This document shows, one piece after another, positions 1 to 14,590 of a stretch of DNA of 64,000 nt. How positions within the stretch are numbered: the first letter of the stretch is position 1; each line of letters begins with the position of its first letter. A program made the position numbers and the translations under genes. Source of the stretch: Liolophura sinensis (Eukaryota > Mollusca > Polyplacophora > Chitonida > Chitonidae); the NCBI RefSeq assembly GCF_032854445.1, contig NC_088300.1:13771570-13835569 (forward strand), read 5' to 3'. Below the pieces are notes generated by a model, which saw only the letters and a program-made list of their open reading frames with translations, did not search any database and was not told where the DNA came from.

Positions 1-3000
1 GCAAATTAAACCAAATCTTCAATTCTAACTACACACAGACTAGTCTTATTCAGAAATGTTTGGATCTTCAACAACTTGTGTCAACAGAGCCTGTTTAAAT
101 TAGGGCTGGGAAGTCAAACCATGATCCACTAAAGTAGTGTGAAATACTAACATTATACTAACAAATAAATGACCTCAATTTGGAAAGATTCTAATTGTTA
201 AGTACACATACAAATTACAGTCTTTACATAGACAGAACTGTACCAAAAGACCTCTTCCAGGGTTATTGTAAATCAACCGTTTAGACCTTTAAAGCAGTTT
301 TTTCAGTGGAAATTATGCATACAATTATTATAAAAATGACACCAAAAATGATTTGTCTGTGTCACTAAAGATGCAAGCTTTATAAAACTGTTCAAATTAT
401 TTCTCGACACGCCATAGTTATCTAGGAATGTTTCAATATATTGGTTGCAGTGGTGGTTTAAAAGGCCTTAGAATTAGGTAGTTCACAATCAGACAAATAG
501 ATTGTTGCTTGAGAGTGAGGAATTCCAGTGCCTGACACAATACTATGTCTGTCTACCAATGAAAAGCTTGCTGGGAAATCTCTGCTGGAGTTTCCAGAGA
601 CTAGCCTGCGAGCTGTTCAGGAAAGGTAGAAATGGCCAGCAATAATCTTCACAGAATGCAACAAGTCGCAAAAGTTTCTGCAAATCCTTGCATACATGTA
701 CAGTAATTCGCTGGCTATTTCCGCTGACTATGACGTTCCACCTGGTGGCGATGGTGTGGCGTAACACCTACAGCCGCGTTGAAATCCCCTGCAGGATAGC
801 GAGCTAACGTTGACCTGGGAAAACCGTTGTCAGCATTCTCTAAACAGCCCAGCGTTATTCTTAACCCATCTGAAATATGCTCACAGACAAACTAGAAACA
901 GCTTCTGCTTTATTCCAAGAATTAAAGTCAAATTGTTTTGGAAAGGGCTCCTGTTTGCTCTAGCTAGACTGGTGCTATCAATATTGTTTACAGCATATTT
1001 ACACTTCTTGGGGAAGCTTAGGGGCAGATGTCACTAGGGGGTTTCATGAAGATATACACATTTATATAGCTGATTCTCCCAGACACTGGTCTGGTGGCCA
1101 CAAACCCACCATAATCTCCCAGCTGCAACCCAATGATGTAAACAGCCCAGTCAAGCATCCCTCATGCCAGCAGAGCTAAATATTACATCAAGCTAAGTCA
1201 CCTGTGACGTGACCATCGGTTCTGTCCATACTGCTGCTGTTCTACAGCCTGACAGGCCATCCTTTACGCCTTTCACATCAAGGTTATCACCATCACCCCA
1301 CGCAGTTTCCTATATGCACCATGACAGCTTATCAGACATCCACATAATACAAAAAGCATATCCTCTGACAACATCTTTTTAATTATTTAAATTACAGTAG
1401 GCCTAATGTCCCCAATATTCTGTCAGAAGGTTTCTCCTGTGCTGGCCATTTCTTCTGCAGTAAGGAACTTTATTGACAAGATGCTGATAGGCCATCTACA
1501 GATACAATTTTACAAGTATGCATTAACCACATGATACACTGACATTTTCATTATTTCATTTCTACATGTATTTAACATTTCCTACAGTACCCTAAATTAT
1601 TTAGCCAAGATAAACAGCTATACCAGGGGTTGACTTTCAGGCACATCAAATTTTTAAATAGTTTTCAGATTGGCGCAGTGTTCCGTATTAGAGCCTGCTG
1701 TCAATAATACCTACATAGATAGACCCAGTTTATGACAGAAATCCATTACTGTTCCACTAAAACTAAATTATTCCTCGCACTAAGCAAGTGAATATTGATC
1801 CACTAAACTAATAAATAAATATCACACTGAATTAAGCTTAAAAACTTCATAAAAATCCACAGGTCAAATTTTATGGTAAAGGTAAAGTCCATTAAAATGA
1901 GTTGATAAGCACAGGAAAGGTGGAACATTTGTCTGGCAATATATTGTAGATCTTTGCAGTGGTGCAGAGAGAGTCTACAGGTCACTTCCCAAATCTTGCT
2001 GCACTGTCTCGTGGCCAAGTATAGCAATGGGTGATACAGATTTGTCAACATATGAAAATTTTGTAAAAGGCAATACATGGCACTTCAAATTCATATAACA
2101 TTTCTATCATTCAACTTTAGCTCAATATTTAATAATATTGACAAATGTTTTCCTCAGGTTACAACACACTGTTCATATACCATGCCACTTAGGAAATTAT
2201 TTCTTCTGTCATTCAACTTCTTAAAATTTAAGATTCTTCAGTGACTGCTGTTCCTTAAGTTACCTAGTATTCTGTATACACTTTGTGGCTTTCCAGTTAA
2301 AAAATGCTGCTAAGCTTAGGCCTTGCAAAATTTAATCTATTCCACACATTACACTAAATTTTAGTAACACAGCACAACTTCACGCGTATGTAGTGGGGGT
2401 AACTGATGGGCAGCGTTGTCCTCAAGTAGCCTATGCCCTGAGCAGCAAGGCTTGGCCTGCGTCCTCGGGTGACCCAGACAAGCTGGCTTAGGGTTGACCT
2501 CGCTGTTATGTAACTAATGGAGGCCAATAGGCTGACCTGTTACAGCATTGCCCATTACTAGTTAAATACTGCCCTATTAGGAGTGGGTGAGGGCCATTAA
2601 CAGTTGTCCTGGGATGACTCACCCAGGCTTGGTCAAATCTGCCAGTCCAGCTAGCTTAGGGCCATCTGGGGACAGCTATGACATAACACAGGCTGTCTAA
2701 CTATACCCAGCTTCCTGGCCACCCCTCCAAACATCCGTCTTATCCTCACTAAGTGGACATAAGCCTTCTGAATAACCTGTTTACAAGCCTCTCCACAACA
2801 GGCTCCACATCATTACCTAGTTGACTAGACATCTCAACAGGACTGGTTTTCATCAAATCCCAAACACAGGTTTTCTGGGTTACACAGGTTGGCACATCAC
2901 AAGAAGGGCGAGTATGAATATATGCATCATAGTAACTGCTCCAAATGGATAGTCAACGGATATTGATTGAATAGTGAATGAGTTTCAACAGAAACTCTGG

Positions 3001-5184
3001 AAACGCATTCTTCAGAGAAAAAACTAAAAGTAGGAAAGGTTGACTGTCTAAAAGACATCTTTGATATTAATAAGAGAGTGTTTAACGATTGTGTGGAATA
3101 GAGACAAGCTTTAGAGATGAAATATTACAAATCTGCTTAAAAAGAAGCTTCAGGAGAACAATAATCTGAGACAGATTTCTGAAATTGCTCATATCCTTGC
3201 ACCTTAAATAAATTTGTTGTCCACTGAACAACTTTAGCTAAAATTGAAAATATTGTGCATATGTGGTTGTTGCTTGCATTCACTTCTTCTGTCAAGCAAT
3301 GGGGAAAATTAGATTACAAAAGTGACAAATTGCAAGACAGAGGCGTAATATTCCAGGTAAAATCAATGTATAATACCTCTCAAAGACAAAGCTTTCTTCC
3401 CACCCTGAACACTGACCACATTACAAGCATAATAATTTAGTGTGAACTTTCCATTTCAAGGTTCCTTAAACAATTAGCTTCCCTGAAAATATGTCCTGCA
3501 TTCCACAAGGGGAGAAATTCTACAGTGTGACTCAATTTGATCTAGAGATAAATTTTGCCCTCCACAGTAATATTTTGCACCTTTTCTGACTTCTGTTTTG
3601 AAGAGCGCAAAACTAATGAGGGTTATCTCAAACCCTCCATATCACTCCATTCTGCTGCATCAATGTGTGACTTGTCAAGTTTCAAAATGCCAAGGCAAAA
3701 ATTTAATACATGCATATGTATCGGAGGTAGCTGGCTGCTGGACACTTTCACACCTAAGTGTCCCATAAATTTAGCTTCCATTATCTTGCTAATAACCAGA
3801 TTGCCCTACAGTTTTGCTTTTACAGAGAATGTCATTGCCCATGTGCTGATGATCCCCAGTCTACCCCCATTCCCTGTGTAGGAGGCCCTAGGGCACTACT
3901 ATCTGGCTGGCAATTTGGTATATGGAATAGGGTTGAGCTGGTTAGCCAATAATCATTAGTATTTACTAGACGCTGACCCTTGACATGTGACCACAACTGT
4001 ACAGTGTGGCTAACTTCACTCCTCACCCCCAGACATAATTAACAGAGCAGACACAAACAATTAGTCCCTCTAATTAGCACACAATACATGTCAAAATTTG
4101 TTGTGGTAATCTCGCTAGATCAGTAAATGTCACCTTGTATTTTCCTCTTGTTTTGACCATTCTGTGCACAAGACCTTATTGTATAGCTTCTGGGGAGAGC
4201 TAGAGAATGGCCATCTGACAGTTTGGGTGAATGTCAGAGAGCAGCAAACTTTCACCCAACCACAGTCTCTGTACTTAAAAAGTGCATAATAGAATTCCAG
4301 TTTACACTATTTAATATGTATCCTTATCCTTAAATTTATTAATCAGTCATTAGTGCTTCGCTAGCACACAAAACACTTGATCATGGAAGCCCCCTAAAGT
4401 CAAAACAAAAATTAACAATGTGACAGACAGCGTCTAGTTTTAAGTGAAGTTTGGCTGCATGTGCATAAACATGTAGATGTAGTCTGTATGGCAAAGACAG
4501 TCTGGAAGATAGCTACATTGACAACTGCACACAACAGGTGCACATATAGGTAGGCAAAAACTGAACAAAAAGTTGAATTTTCATTGGAGAGAGATGTTAC
4601 AATGCTTGGGGGCTGGTGTTCTATTAAATATGGTATCATATATATATATAAATATATATATGACTTCATTGCCAGAGTAAGAGGATTTCAGCCAACATCC
4701 AATATGTTGTACTGAAGGCTTCATCCAGCACATGTGTACATGCAACGAAAAGTTGACAGTACTAACTGAGCAGTCTGACGATAAGTGTGATCATATTCAG
4801 ATGGCAGATATATCCTACAAACCGTACGTTTTACAATTCTGCAGTTGTACTTCACAAACACACTTTCACCCACACACTTTGAGCAGTGAGCATGTATCTC
4901 AGGCATGATACCACACCTGTACATATTCTCTCTGAGATGTCAGGTTTCAGTGTGTGTGTACCTGGGGTATAAGCCAGTGATACAGGTTCATCTAATGGTG
5001 TATGACACTGTTTCTGCCTTGTTTGTGACATTATACATCAGTAATCACTCCTAAACAGGTGATTGACATTGATATACATGTATGTGACAGAACAACACAA
5101 TGACATACGGTTACTTTATATATATCTAGTTATGATCTATTTTCTGTATTTATTTGTTATATAAAGTTGTACAGTGTGGTATTT

Positions 5185-5345
5185 AGATTTCTGGGCTGAG
5201 AAGAGTAGTGGAGCCCAGCAAAAAAAACAAAAACAAAAAAAAACACTGCATCTTACAACAGCCAAACTCACAAGAACTGGATTTGAACTCGCAACCAGAA
5301 CCGTGAAAAGCCTGTGGTTAAACAATAAGCCATGGAAAACCTTTG
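5185..5345 (-). mobile_element. tRNA-derived SINE remnant
   Basis: On the minus strand an A-box-like TGGCTTATTGTTTAA (5318-5332) is followed by a good B box GAGTTCAAATCC (5279-5290). Downstream comes an A/C-rich low-complexity tract and the segment GCTGGGCTCCACTACTCTTC. No target duplication was identified. It is not a functional tRNA: arms cannot be paired convincingly. Confidence 0.5.
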
Positions 5346-6304
5346 TGTTTGAGTAACCGGAAACTGAGATACTCACTCACATTCATAGTAGGTCAAGGAT
5401 TATAAAGATTGATTATCTATTATTTGCTTGTGCATGGTCATTAATGCATACGGCATTGACACTGCCTTACAACAACTGTGTCTGCATGAGCCTGCAGCTG
5501 TAATGTTCAGTATTCTGACCTTAGACGTCCAGTAGTCCCTGATGGTTTCACTGTGATCCCACCAGGAACAACACTGAATCTCTTTACATATTAGCCATGT
5601 CATTGTGATTTAATCGGAAATAATGAGAATAGAGTTGCTCCCAAACATAATTGGCTATCCGATATATGTATATGATTTAAGATAACCATTATAGCTTGCA
5701 CAGCAAAGCCTTTAGTATCAAGGACAAATACATCAAATGTGCGGTCTTAATCAATGTCTCATTAGGATTGGCCACACCTGGCTTTCAGTTGGGAGCACAG
5801 GTAATCTCTACCCTCCTTCCAGAAATGTAGGATGCTACATTTCAGCTACTTCACTAATGCTCTTCTGCCAAGGTGGACAGTTCCCATACAAAACATCCCA
5901 CCATGGCCAATATATTGATCTGGATGTGCAATGACTGTCAGGGGCATTTTTTTAAACTGTTACAAATATCCTGTCAGGCTTGACAAGACAAATGGCGTAC
6001 AGGCATGATCAGTAGCAAAGCAATGGCCATAGGCTATGCTCCAAACATCAACCGTATAGGCCACACTCAAATTAAAACAAGTACAAGTATAACTCATCAA
6101 ACTGGGTTATGCAAATTTATACCTGGAAAAGTAAGATAAATTTACACCTTGACATGTAGGTCCTGGCATATCAATCCACGAGCTGTTGAGTCAACTTACT
6201 GTCAATGTTCTTGAAATACATGTACATTTGGCTTTATTGGTATAATTTCAAAAGGCAACTTAATTTGTATTTTCTGAAGCCTTTTTATTTCTTTTTCTCT
6301 TTGT

Positions 6305-6470
6305 AGACAATGAAACAATGCAGTGCCAGGCAATGAAGTAACATAGTGTCAGACAACCAAACACACCGAGTCCCAGAAGCAACTGAGTGCCAGATAAAAG
6401 TACAAACGAGTGCCAGAAAATCCAGCAACAGAAATCCAGACAATGAAACATAGTGGCAGACACTGAAGCA
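6305..6470. repeat. Degenerate tandem repeat, about 22-nt period
   Basis: CAATGAAACAATGCAGTGCC, CAATGAAGTAACATAGTGTC, CAACTGAGTGCCAG, CAAACGAGTGCCAG and CAATGAAACATAGTGGCAG follow one another. About seven eroded units end in GTGCCAGA. Confidence 0.6.
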
Positions 6471-7926
6471 AAACCAATATGAAGAAAAAAGTCTCTTGGG
6501 CCTGACCTAACTATATGAGTCCGGCAGTCCAACCAAGGACATAGCAGTAATCATTAATTGATGACCTACAGAAGCCAGACTGTAACTTATCCTTAGCTCC
6601 AACAAACATAGGCATATTGCAATGCATAACAAAACTGTCGTTTTTTGAGACCTGTTACCACAAATCTGAGCAGTACTATACCACCAACACTCTTTGCCAC
6701 CTACCATCTGCTAACATAAAGTTTCCATCAAATTAACATGAATAAAACTACCAGTGGTAAACTGATTGTGGTTTTCAGCTTACATTCACAGCTTAAATTA
6801 AAACTGATTGGAATTGCTGTTTCGGATGGACACGTGAACCAAAATAAAGTAAAGCTGCTGAAAGTTATTTTCTTAATACCATATCTTTTTTTTTGGTAAT
6901 CCTTATCCTCAGTAACATCTCTATCAGAATTGTACAGATTGAAAGTAGACGTAGCCAGAACAACCAATCAGCAAAAGTGCTGTGACACAATTTGTTAGCG
7001 ATTATTTGTGTAATGACTTAAATTCCCTGGTGAACGTTTATCAGGAGGACTTGTTGTGGTATCCATGGCACCCCATGGGCAAATACTACCCAAGCAATTA
7101 GCTTCATCTTTCAGTTTACTGGCCCCATTCAAAAGACAAATTCAGCATTTCACTATACAAGAGCACAAAAACTATCATCTGTGGCCTTACTAAATACCCT
7201 GATGACCTTGATGGCTTTAAATCGTAATTGTTAAATCATTCATTTATGCATTCTGTCAGCGTTCTTGCTCTTCATGACAATGAACTGTAAATATATCCGA
7301 TAACGAAGACAACAGATTTTACATATGATGTTCAAGCCTTGTTCTCCTAACACTTTACAGTTTACAAGCCTGAATTTTGTCCCATTTAAAATACTATAAA
7401 ACTTGCTGTCTGTTCAAACTTAGTGCAAACAGCAAAAAAAATTATATACATGTAAAATAGCTTGAGAAAACATTATGTCTTCAAGAAAAAAGTTTGTGTG
7501 AAGAAGAAAGCAGAAGAACAGCTTAAGGAAGTGTGATCTTACAATCTTAAGATAAAACTTGCACCTTTAATTCTTCGTTTCTGAGCCAATGCTACAAGTC
7601 TTGTTATTTGGGAATAAGCTAATGTTTAGATTCCAAAAGATTTCGAGCTGAAGGTAAATATGTACAAGCAAGGCACAACTGGAAATGTACACTATATATG
7701 TAGACTTATAAATGTATCTGTTTGCTGTTCACTTAGCCCTGCTACACACCTACACATAATCCATACTTGTCATTAGGCATGGATAGAGCCCTGCCAGAGA
7801 GAAGACAGTTACCTCATACAGATGACCCAACAACAGTGGGATTCAGGCCAGGCTTAGGTCAACAACACTCACCACTCACAAATCAATCCCCTGCAAGTGT
7901 ATTCAGGGAAATGGACATGACGGGGA

Positions 7927-7941
7927 GGGGGGGGGGGGGGG
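7927..7941. repeat. Poly-G run
   Basis: Fifteen consecutive G on the plus strand. Comparable C runs lie at about 28049-28065 and 63734-63747. Confidence 0.95.
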
Positions 7942-10778
7942 TCTGGCAATTTATGGGGTAATGCATGCTTACAGGTATGACATAATACTATCTCCACTTC
8001 AGGAGAGGCTACACACAAGGGAAGCAATGCTTGCAGAGTATCTGCTATTCTACCTCAGGCTGATACAAAGACGGCCAGAGATATGACTCGTCCTGTTAAG
8101 TGGTTCAATAACAGGGATTGCTGTTACACATGCTGAGCCTGCTTAAGAGCTGATCGACCAACAGGCTTCTGGATCACGCTTATTCATCTGACAGTGTTAC
8201 CTGACACAAAACACTGGTCAACTCCCACCAAGTGACCAGTTCATAGCTGATCACTCAGCCTTTTCATAGCTGGACACGCTGGACAAAAACTATACAGATG
8301 TACAGAATCTGTAGAGATTCTTTGAGCATGACAAACTTCAAACATATAAGAATTATAAAATTCTGAATTCCTGAATTCTAAACAAAACTTTTACATCATG
8401 TTAAAACAGTATTCAGCCTATGTTACAGATGACGTTATAATCAAAAACACTAAATCCATGCTATTAAAGACATTTACAGGTAAACAGTAGCTTGAGACAA
8501 AAATTTAAACAAGGCCCCAAAAAAAACAAAAAAAAAAACAAAAACAGTTCCTCATTCTAAGTGTTAACCTGAATTTTCTGTCTGCTATTTTACATTCCCA
8601 TGGCTATCTAGTGGTTAATTAAACTAATTAAAATTCAAAAAGCACAAGAGTATAGGACAGAGAGTTCATCGAAACCCCTAATGACCTTCAGGACTGATCG
8701 AGGAAATCAGAGATCAGACAGGCTTCTGTTTGTACCCTCCCTAAATGCCGCCGAGCAGCATCATTACATGACAAAATGTCTGGAACAGCAGCAGGAAGAA
8801 GTTATTGACTACCCCATCACTTGGAAGTTTATCTAATTAATTAAACAAAGGTCATTTCTCCACTAGAAATCATGTCCTGACAGCCCTATCTTCAATTGAC
8901 CCTACTATAGCATTTTCGATTTAAAACTCTTCCCTTCAACACACAAATAACACTATAACTGTCAACATGTACATGTAGGAGTAAAGGCATTCTTAAAATA
9001 ATTACATGCAACTTCGGCCAGCTATTTAAATTTTAACTTTTTTTTTTTCACCGTGACAATACAAACATTACTGAAGAAGCATATTGGAATAATGGAACCA
9101 GTATAAAATCTATTTCACATGAATTAAAATTGGACCAAGGCAATCACCATTCACTATAGCCACATATATCATACACCTATCAAAATCAAATTATGCTCTT
9201 ACATTTATTGTTATGTAATGACACTGTTGTTTAGCAATATCAAACCTATCTGCCCTGTTGACACTGACCACAGAAGACTGGCAAGCTTTGGCACCAATTC
9301 AAGTCCACCTCTTCCTGGTGTGTTCAAGCACAGCCAGGAAGCCACCTGTTCTTTGCTCAAGGTCACAGGTTTTTCCTTGGGATTTCTAGAGAAATAAACT
9401 CTGAAATGTTTTACCACCACATATTAAAGATGAAAGACTACCAACCACATCAAATTAGAACATCAATTAAAATTTAAGGTTATGCAGGCTTTCATAATGT
9501 GGCGACAACTGTAACATGGCATTTCTTCAAATCAACTTTCCTTATATTGTATGCTACATGTATATGTACTGAAAAACTACTTGTAATAGACAAGTACACT
9601 GATCGTACAAAGTGAATATTGATTTCCTCTTCATCACTGAAACGAGTATAATACATCTAAAAATTAAGCTGAATTTAATTTGAACTACTCTAGCTTTAAA
9701 ATACAAAAAGTCTGAATCTGGCAAGGTTATGAGTAAAGTAAACTGATGAAGGGCAAGAGTTTTGGCCAAGTATGAATTATTAGAAATTTTAAGCTGCAAG
9801 CTTTATCAACACACATATGCAAGTGCTGGAGATTTAGGCAGCTGCATAGGGCAGGCAAAGTGCTATAGTTTCGGGCTGTGTAACTAAGATTAACAGCAAT
9901 ACAAGTATTTCGTTTGCGGAGGGCCGGTGTATTTCCCCACTGAAGTCAGGTAAAGCAAGCGGAGTGAAAAGGGCTTGGACAAACTAGGGTCGTCAGCAGG
10001 TATTTATGTAACCTCGTCATGTTCAGGAAGTACTCTCCTTGTCAGGGGTGACACTTACAGTAAAGGATTTGTGAGAAGGACAACGGAGCGGTGTAGCCAT
10101 GACACAACAAAAGCTGGTGACTCAGTGCTAAGCTTACGTGATCCGCAACTGCTGACTTAAGAGTTGTCCATACGGCCCTAGCCACCTCCGCACCAGACCC
10201 TTCCTCACAGCTGTTCGGACATCAGGATTTTCAGTGTATTTGGGCAGAAATGGAGAAGCGGAGATCAAACAGTAAAGAGCTAGCAGTCACCCCGGGCTAG
10301 ACCCAACATGTACGTAATAGGGAAGGTTCTCAGCTGGGGTGAAATCACCAACTGTGTCATTGCTCAGCAGAGATCACCTGTGGAATGCCGTCAGCGGAAA
10401 CCTGCATTTATCCCTGCTGAACGCGATGGCGACACGGCTCAGTCCTGCTGATGATCAGTCAAGAGATGTAACAACCCGAGACACAAACTGTCTTGTACCC
10501 GGCATTCTATCCTTCAACTCTTCTCTTCTATTTCTCACATTTTCACTAATGTATGTTTACCTGATTATGGCAATGGATGATGGCAAACAGTCTTATGCAG
10601 TCCTCCTCATTTCACAGGTGTTTAACATGCTAAAAGTGTAGTATTTGCCATTGGTATGTTTCTTATTAATCCTTGTGTTCCTACATTCCTTGTTGATGGT
10701 TTATTTTAGAAATACACAGAATATCATCAGTTTAATTATTGTAAAAAATTTTATTTGAAAAACAAAGCAGCAATGGAT

Positions 10779-10870
10779 TTACTGATTGGTTGGTGTTTTA
10801 ATGCAATACTCAATAATATTTCACTTCCATGACGGCAGTCACTTTCTTGGACTAATGGAGATAAAAAACA
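10779..10870 (-). mobile_element. (AAAT)n-tailed retroposon fragment
   Basis: The plus strand reads GATTGGTTGGTGTTTTAATG then CAATACTCAATAATATTTCA and CCATGACGGCAGTCAC, the reverse complement of the 3' part of the family at 52.6 kb. No A/T tail tract remains. Confidence 0.5.
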
Positions 10871-12898
10871 ATGCAAAAATAGCTGCTAGGTAAAACCGAT
10901 ACTGTGTGCAAATCTCCAAATGTGTTCTATTATTATGAATGCAACAACGACAAGTACATCTACTATTAGTATAAATCAATATTAGTTCATCAATAATTGG
11001 CTAAATATACATTAAACTTGTTTTTTAGGCAGGTTTTCATTTTCTTGTATGTTGTATTTTGTGATATTTGTTGATAAAAAAATAAACCAACTTTTCCTGA
11101 CACAATCCTGTCTGGAAACATAAACTAATCCTGATTCAACAATGTCTCATGCCAGAATTTTATTAAACGTCTAAATGAATGTATCTACAGTAAAACTTCC
11201 TGTGTTGAACCGCGCATTACAGAATTGTGAGAAGGTTTTAGCAGAAGCATTTAAGTTTGATATTTTCAGATTCGCCTCCCAAGAGACTTATTCATGGAGA
11301 AAACTTTCTCTTCACCATGATGAAATGAAATATTTTTCTCTCCAACACATCTGGAAATTCACCAATATCTCTACTCAGCTGCTATTCCCTAAAGTGAAGG
11401 AATGTGATGTAATGAAGTGTTTGGGCCACAGAAAAGTGACAAGGGCAAAGGGAAATATGCTGCTGAACTGTCATTATTCTCACGCTTACCACGTTCAGTC
11501 CACTTTTCTTGTCTATTGCTGATTTGCTACAATGAATGGAATGCCACCAACAGCTAAATCAATGTTGCAGGAACGAGGCACCAGAAAAAAACCCGAAAAA
11601 ACAGTTTAGCAGACTAAACAAACATATGATGTACAATGCACAGGACAATATAGAAAAAAATGCAAATTCAATAATATGTTTCAAATATTTCTGATGAACT
11701 GTCAAATTTGTGATGTTCCTCACGTTCGAAAATGACCCTTTGCATTGTCATCCACATGTTTCCATCTAAATTAATATTTAAGATGACGTTCTTCATGGGG
11801 GCATATGATCAAGTTCTTGCGTGAACTGCGGCAATTACGGGTCCCCGATTGGAGAGTTACGTGTTTCGGCTGCCCCCTCATGCTGCCGGGGACAGGTAGA
11901 GTAAACAAGACTGGCTGTGAATTTAATAAAGACCCGTCTAATATGTCTGTTGACACAGTCACCACAATGTGTGTCTCTCAGTTAGACTGCTAACAATCGC
12001 AGATCAAATACAAGTTTTGGACACAGCGCAGTAACACTGCCATTGATCCACATCGAGGCTATCGACAACGCTCATGGGGGAGGGTATAAGGGTAACTCTA
12101 GGAGCACCACTGTTTGCAGGACCGCTCAATGTACAAACACTCAGAAATCAACAGTGGCCATATTACTAATATAGTTCTCACTTCTCCAAAAATGATTCAA
12201 TTTACCATTTCCATGCTCCTCATTAAGTGGTGAGTGACCACTAAATAAACTATGCAGACATTCCAAGGCTAAAGTGGAAGCATCCAGAAACTTGTTTTAA
12301 ATTAATCATAAACAATTATCATCAGTTTGTGGAACAAGTACAACTAAGCAAACAAAGCACTGGGAATTTCTTTACTCTAAAAAGCAATTCCTAACAATGA
12401 TTTTCCAAAAATGAATAAGTGCAGTCAGATTTTCAGCAGTTATGGTTGCAGTGTCTCAGTAAACACTATTATTACAGCCACTGTTTGCAGAAATTGAAAT
12501 GGACAGTTTGAGAGAGATTGAGAAATTGTCAAACCAAGATGGCATAAAGTGCCACAGAGTTATGTTAGCCTCAGGGCAAGATTCAAAAATAAATAGTTAA
12601 ATTTTCTGACGAAAAAAAACCAAGAGATTCTAAGCAATTTCTGAAATCTTTTCCATAATCGAGAATACCAGTCACGCAAAGACAGCTGAAAGGCTTGTCT
12701 TCATCTTCAGTGCACGCAAAACCTTTGATTTGATAAGAGGAGTGCCCATAAGGGAGAGGGGGAGAAGGGTCAACCATCAATAGAGCTGACATGCTAGAAA
12801 GTGCATGTTTGGTCACAGCACCAGCACCAACAGGCAATAATTGCTTGATAGGGCTGACAGAAGATTAGATAATTTCGGGACAGTTTAACTTGGCTTAC

Positions 12899-12927
12899 CT
12901 CGTGTTTGCCACAAATAAGATAGCAGG
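12899..12927 (-). other. Possible 29-nt microexon in intron 2 (low confidence)
   Basis: A long pyrimidine tract ending TTGTCTTTGTCAG precedes 29 nt that end CACGAG/GTAAGC, so both splice sites are close to consensus. Entered in phase 1 from exon 2 it reads ACYLICGKHE and ends in phase 0. That would not fit a phase-1 downstream exon like that of vertebrate BCL11A, so it could only serve a different splice form. The local sequence GTGGCAAACACGAG resembles a stretch at 28.83 kb on the same strand. Confidence 0.12.
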
Positions 12928-14551
12928 CTGACAAAGACAACAAGAAAATGAGGCAATTCCGTCTAGTTGTGGACAGAAAACTGATGGCAGGCAAACACAG
13001 GCATTCCACAATGATGTGCCCTATCCTTACTATATACTCAACTCTCCATCACTGCTTGTACATTAACGAAAATCTTTGTTCTCTCTCTCTCTCCCAACGA
13101 TCCTCTTGCATGGCTCTGGCACTGATGGGTGAGATCACTGAAGCCAGCATGACGGACCAAGTCGCAAATCTCAGCTGTTTGTGTTTGGATCCTTGCATAA
13201 CAGATTATACATCAATTCAGCTTCCACAGCAGGCAAGCTCAATACGGACAAATATCATCAAATAATCAATACTTGGGAAAACTGAAGAAACTGTAGTTGG
13301 AGGGAACATCGTATGAAAGTCCTCCAGTAGCTTGCTTAGCCTCACGAGTAAGTTTATTTTACAGTGTATTAACTTCAAAAATGAATTCAGGCACTTTTGC
13401 CAAATTGCAGGTCAGTTTTACATACATGTAACGATAATAAACTTCCTTGGTTGATCCTTGAATTCTTTCAAAAAATTTTTTAAACACGTGTTTAACGAAG
13501 GATTGTAGAGCACATACAGTATATTTGCTTTACAAGACTTCATTTTATTCCTGCAAATTCTGAAATCAACCTTGCTTAATGTCATTTTTTAAGTTTCTGT
13601 CATCTGTGACCACAGATTCTTGTGGACAATTAAACTAAACCTCCCATTAGGGACATTGCCTGTGTGTTTGGGAATCTTTGTTGGATGGCTTTTTCAATAG
13701 TTCTGTTTTATTGGGGTGAAAATTACCATGCCGTAAAACTGTCAAAGAGAATCTGACCATCGCCCCTTCAAGTCATTAGATTTATGCCACAACTTGTCCT
13801 TGTTGTCTGATGTAATTTCCTAATGAAGTATTTAACAGTCTTCACGACTGCATCAGCCATGTTGATTTCACACCACTCATATGCCATGACCAGATTCCCT
13901 TTTGTGTCCTCTTGACTTTAAATTAAGAGATCAGCTGATTACATCGCCTTGCAAAAAATGCAGCGCCATCCCGACGCATGCAGAAGACAAATGGGCAACA
14001 AAACATGGATTGCACTTTACTGCCGCCTTCATTCCCCAATGCGGTTACCATGCCCTGCACATGCTTTCTGCAACTGCACTGGCCATGACATTATTATACA
14101 TGACTGTCCTTTATGTGCTCCAATCTGATTTTTCCTTCTTCAACGCTTCACTGTGCTATGTAAATTATGTCCCACAATTTCCATATTTGTCAATAGCTCC
14201 ATGGTAACAATTTCATGTTTCTGAAAAATTCACACTAACATCTTAATATTTACCAATGTCTGGGAACTAACAAAATTTTAGAATCAATTAATTATGTCAT
14301 TTTATTCAAGCAAGTTTTTCACCCGAAAATGTGTACTTGGGACATACAAGGCAATGTGTTAATCTACTGGTTTTTCTTCTGAAAATGCATGTTTGAAGAG
14401 AACATTGGTTAAGTATTAGCAATTAAAATCTTCAGTTAAAACCAGCACAATAACAGTATGTTGCTTTGCATAATCAACATTTTAAAGTATGTTATGAACA
14501 ACCCCTGTAAGACAGGACATGTTAAGGATTTTTATCTTCCAATAAAACATT

Positions 14552-14590
14552 TTATTTATTAACAAATTACACTTATTTATTAACAAATTA
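14552..14590. repeat. 21-nt direct duplication
   Basis: TTATTTATTAACAAATTA occurs at 14552-14569 and again at 14573-14590. Confidence 0.9.

Noticed and set aside
5252-5310. Minus-strand block with CAG acceptor (TTTAACCACAG) and GTAAGA donor as a BCL11 exon
   Set aside because: The block contains a pol III B box (GAGTTCAAATCC) and lies in a tRNA-derived SINE remnant.
7767-7961. 64-codon plus-strand frame ending in a glycine run
   Set aside because: Its end is made by the poly-G tract; no start context or homology.
11484-11520. 37-nt minus-strand block between CATTGTAG and GTAAGC as exon 3
   Set aside because: In the phase required after exon 2 it contains a stop codon (TAG); other phases do not fit.
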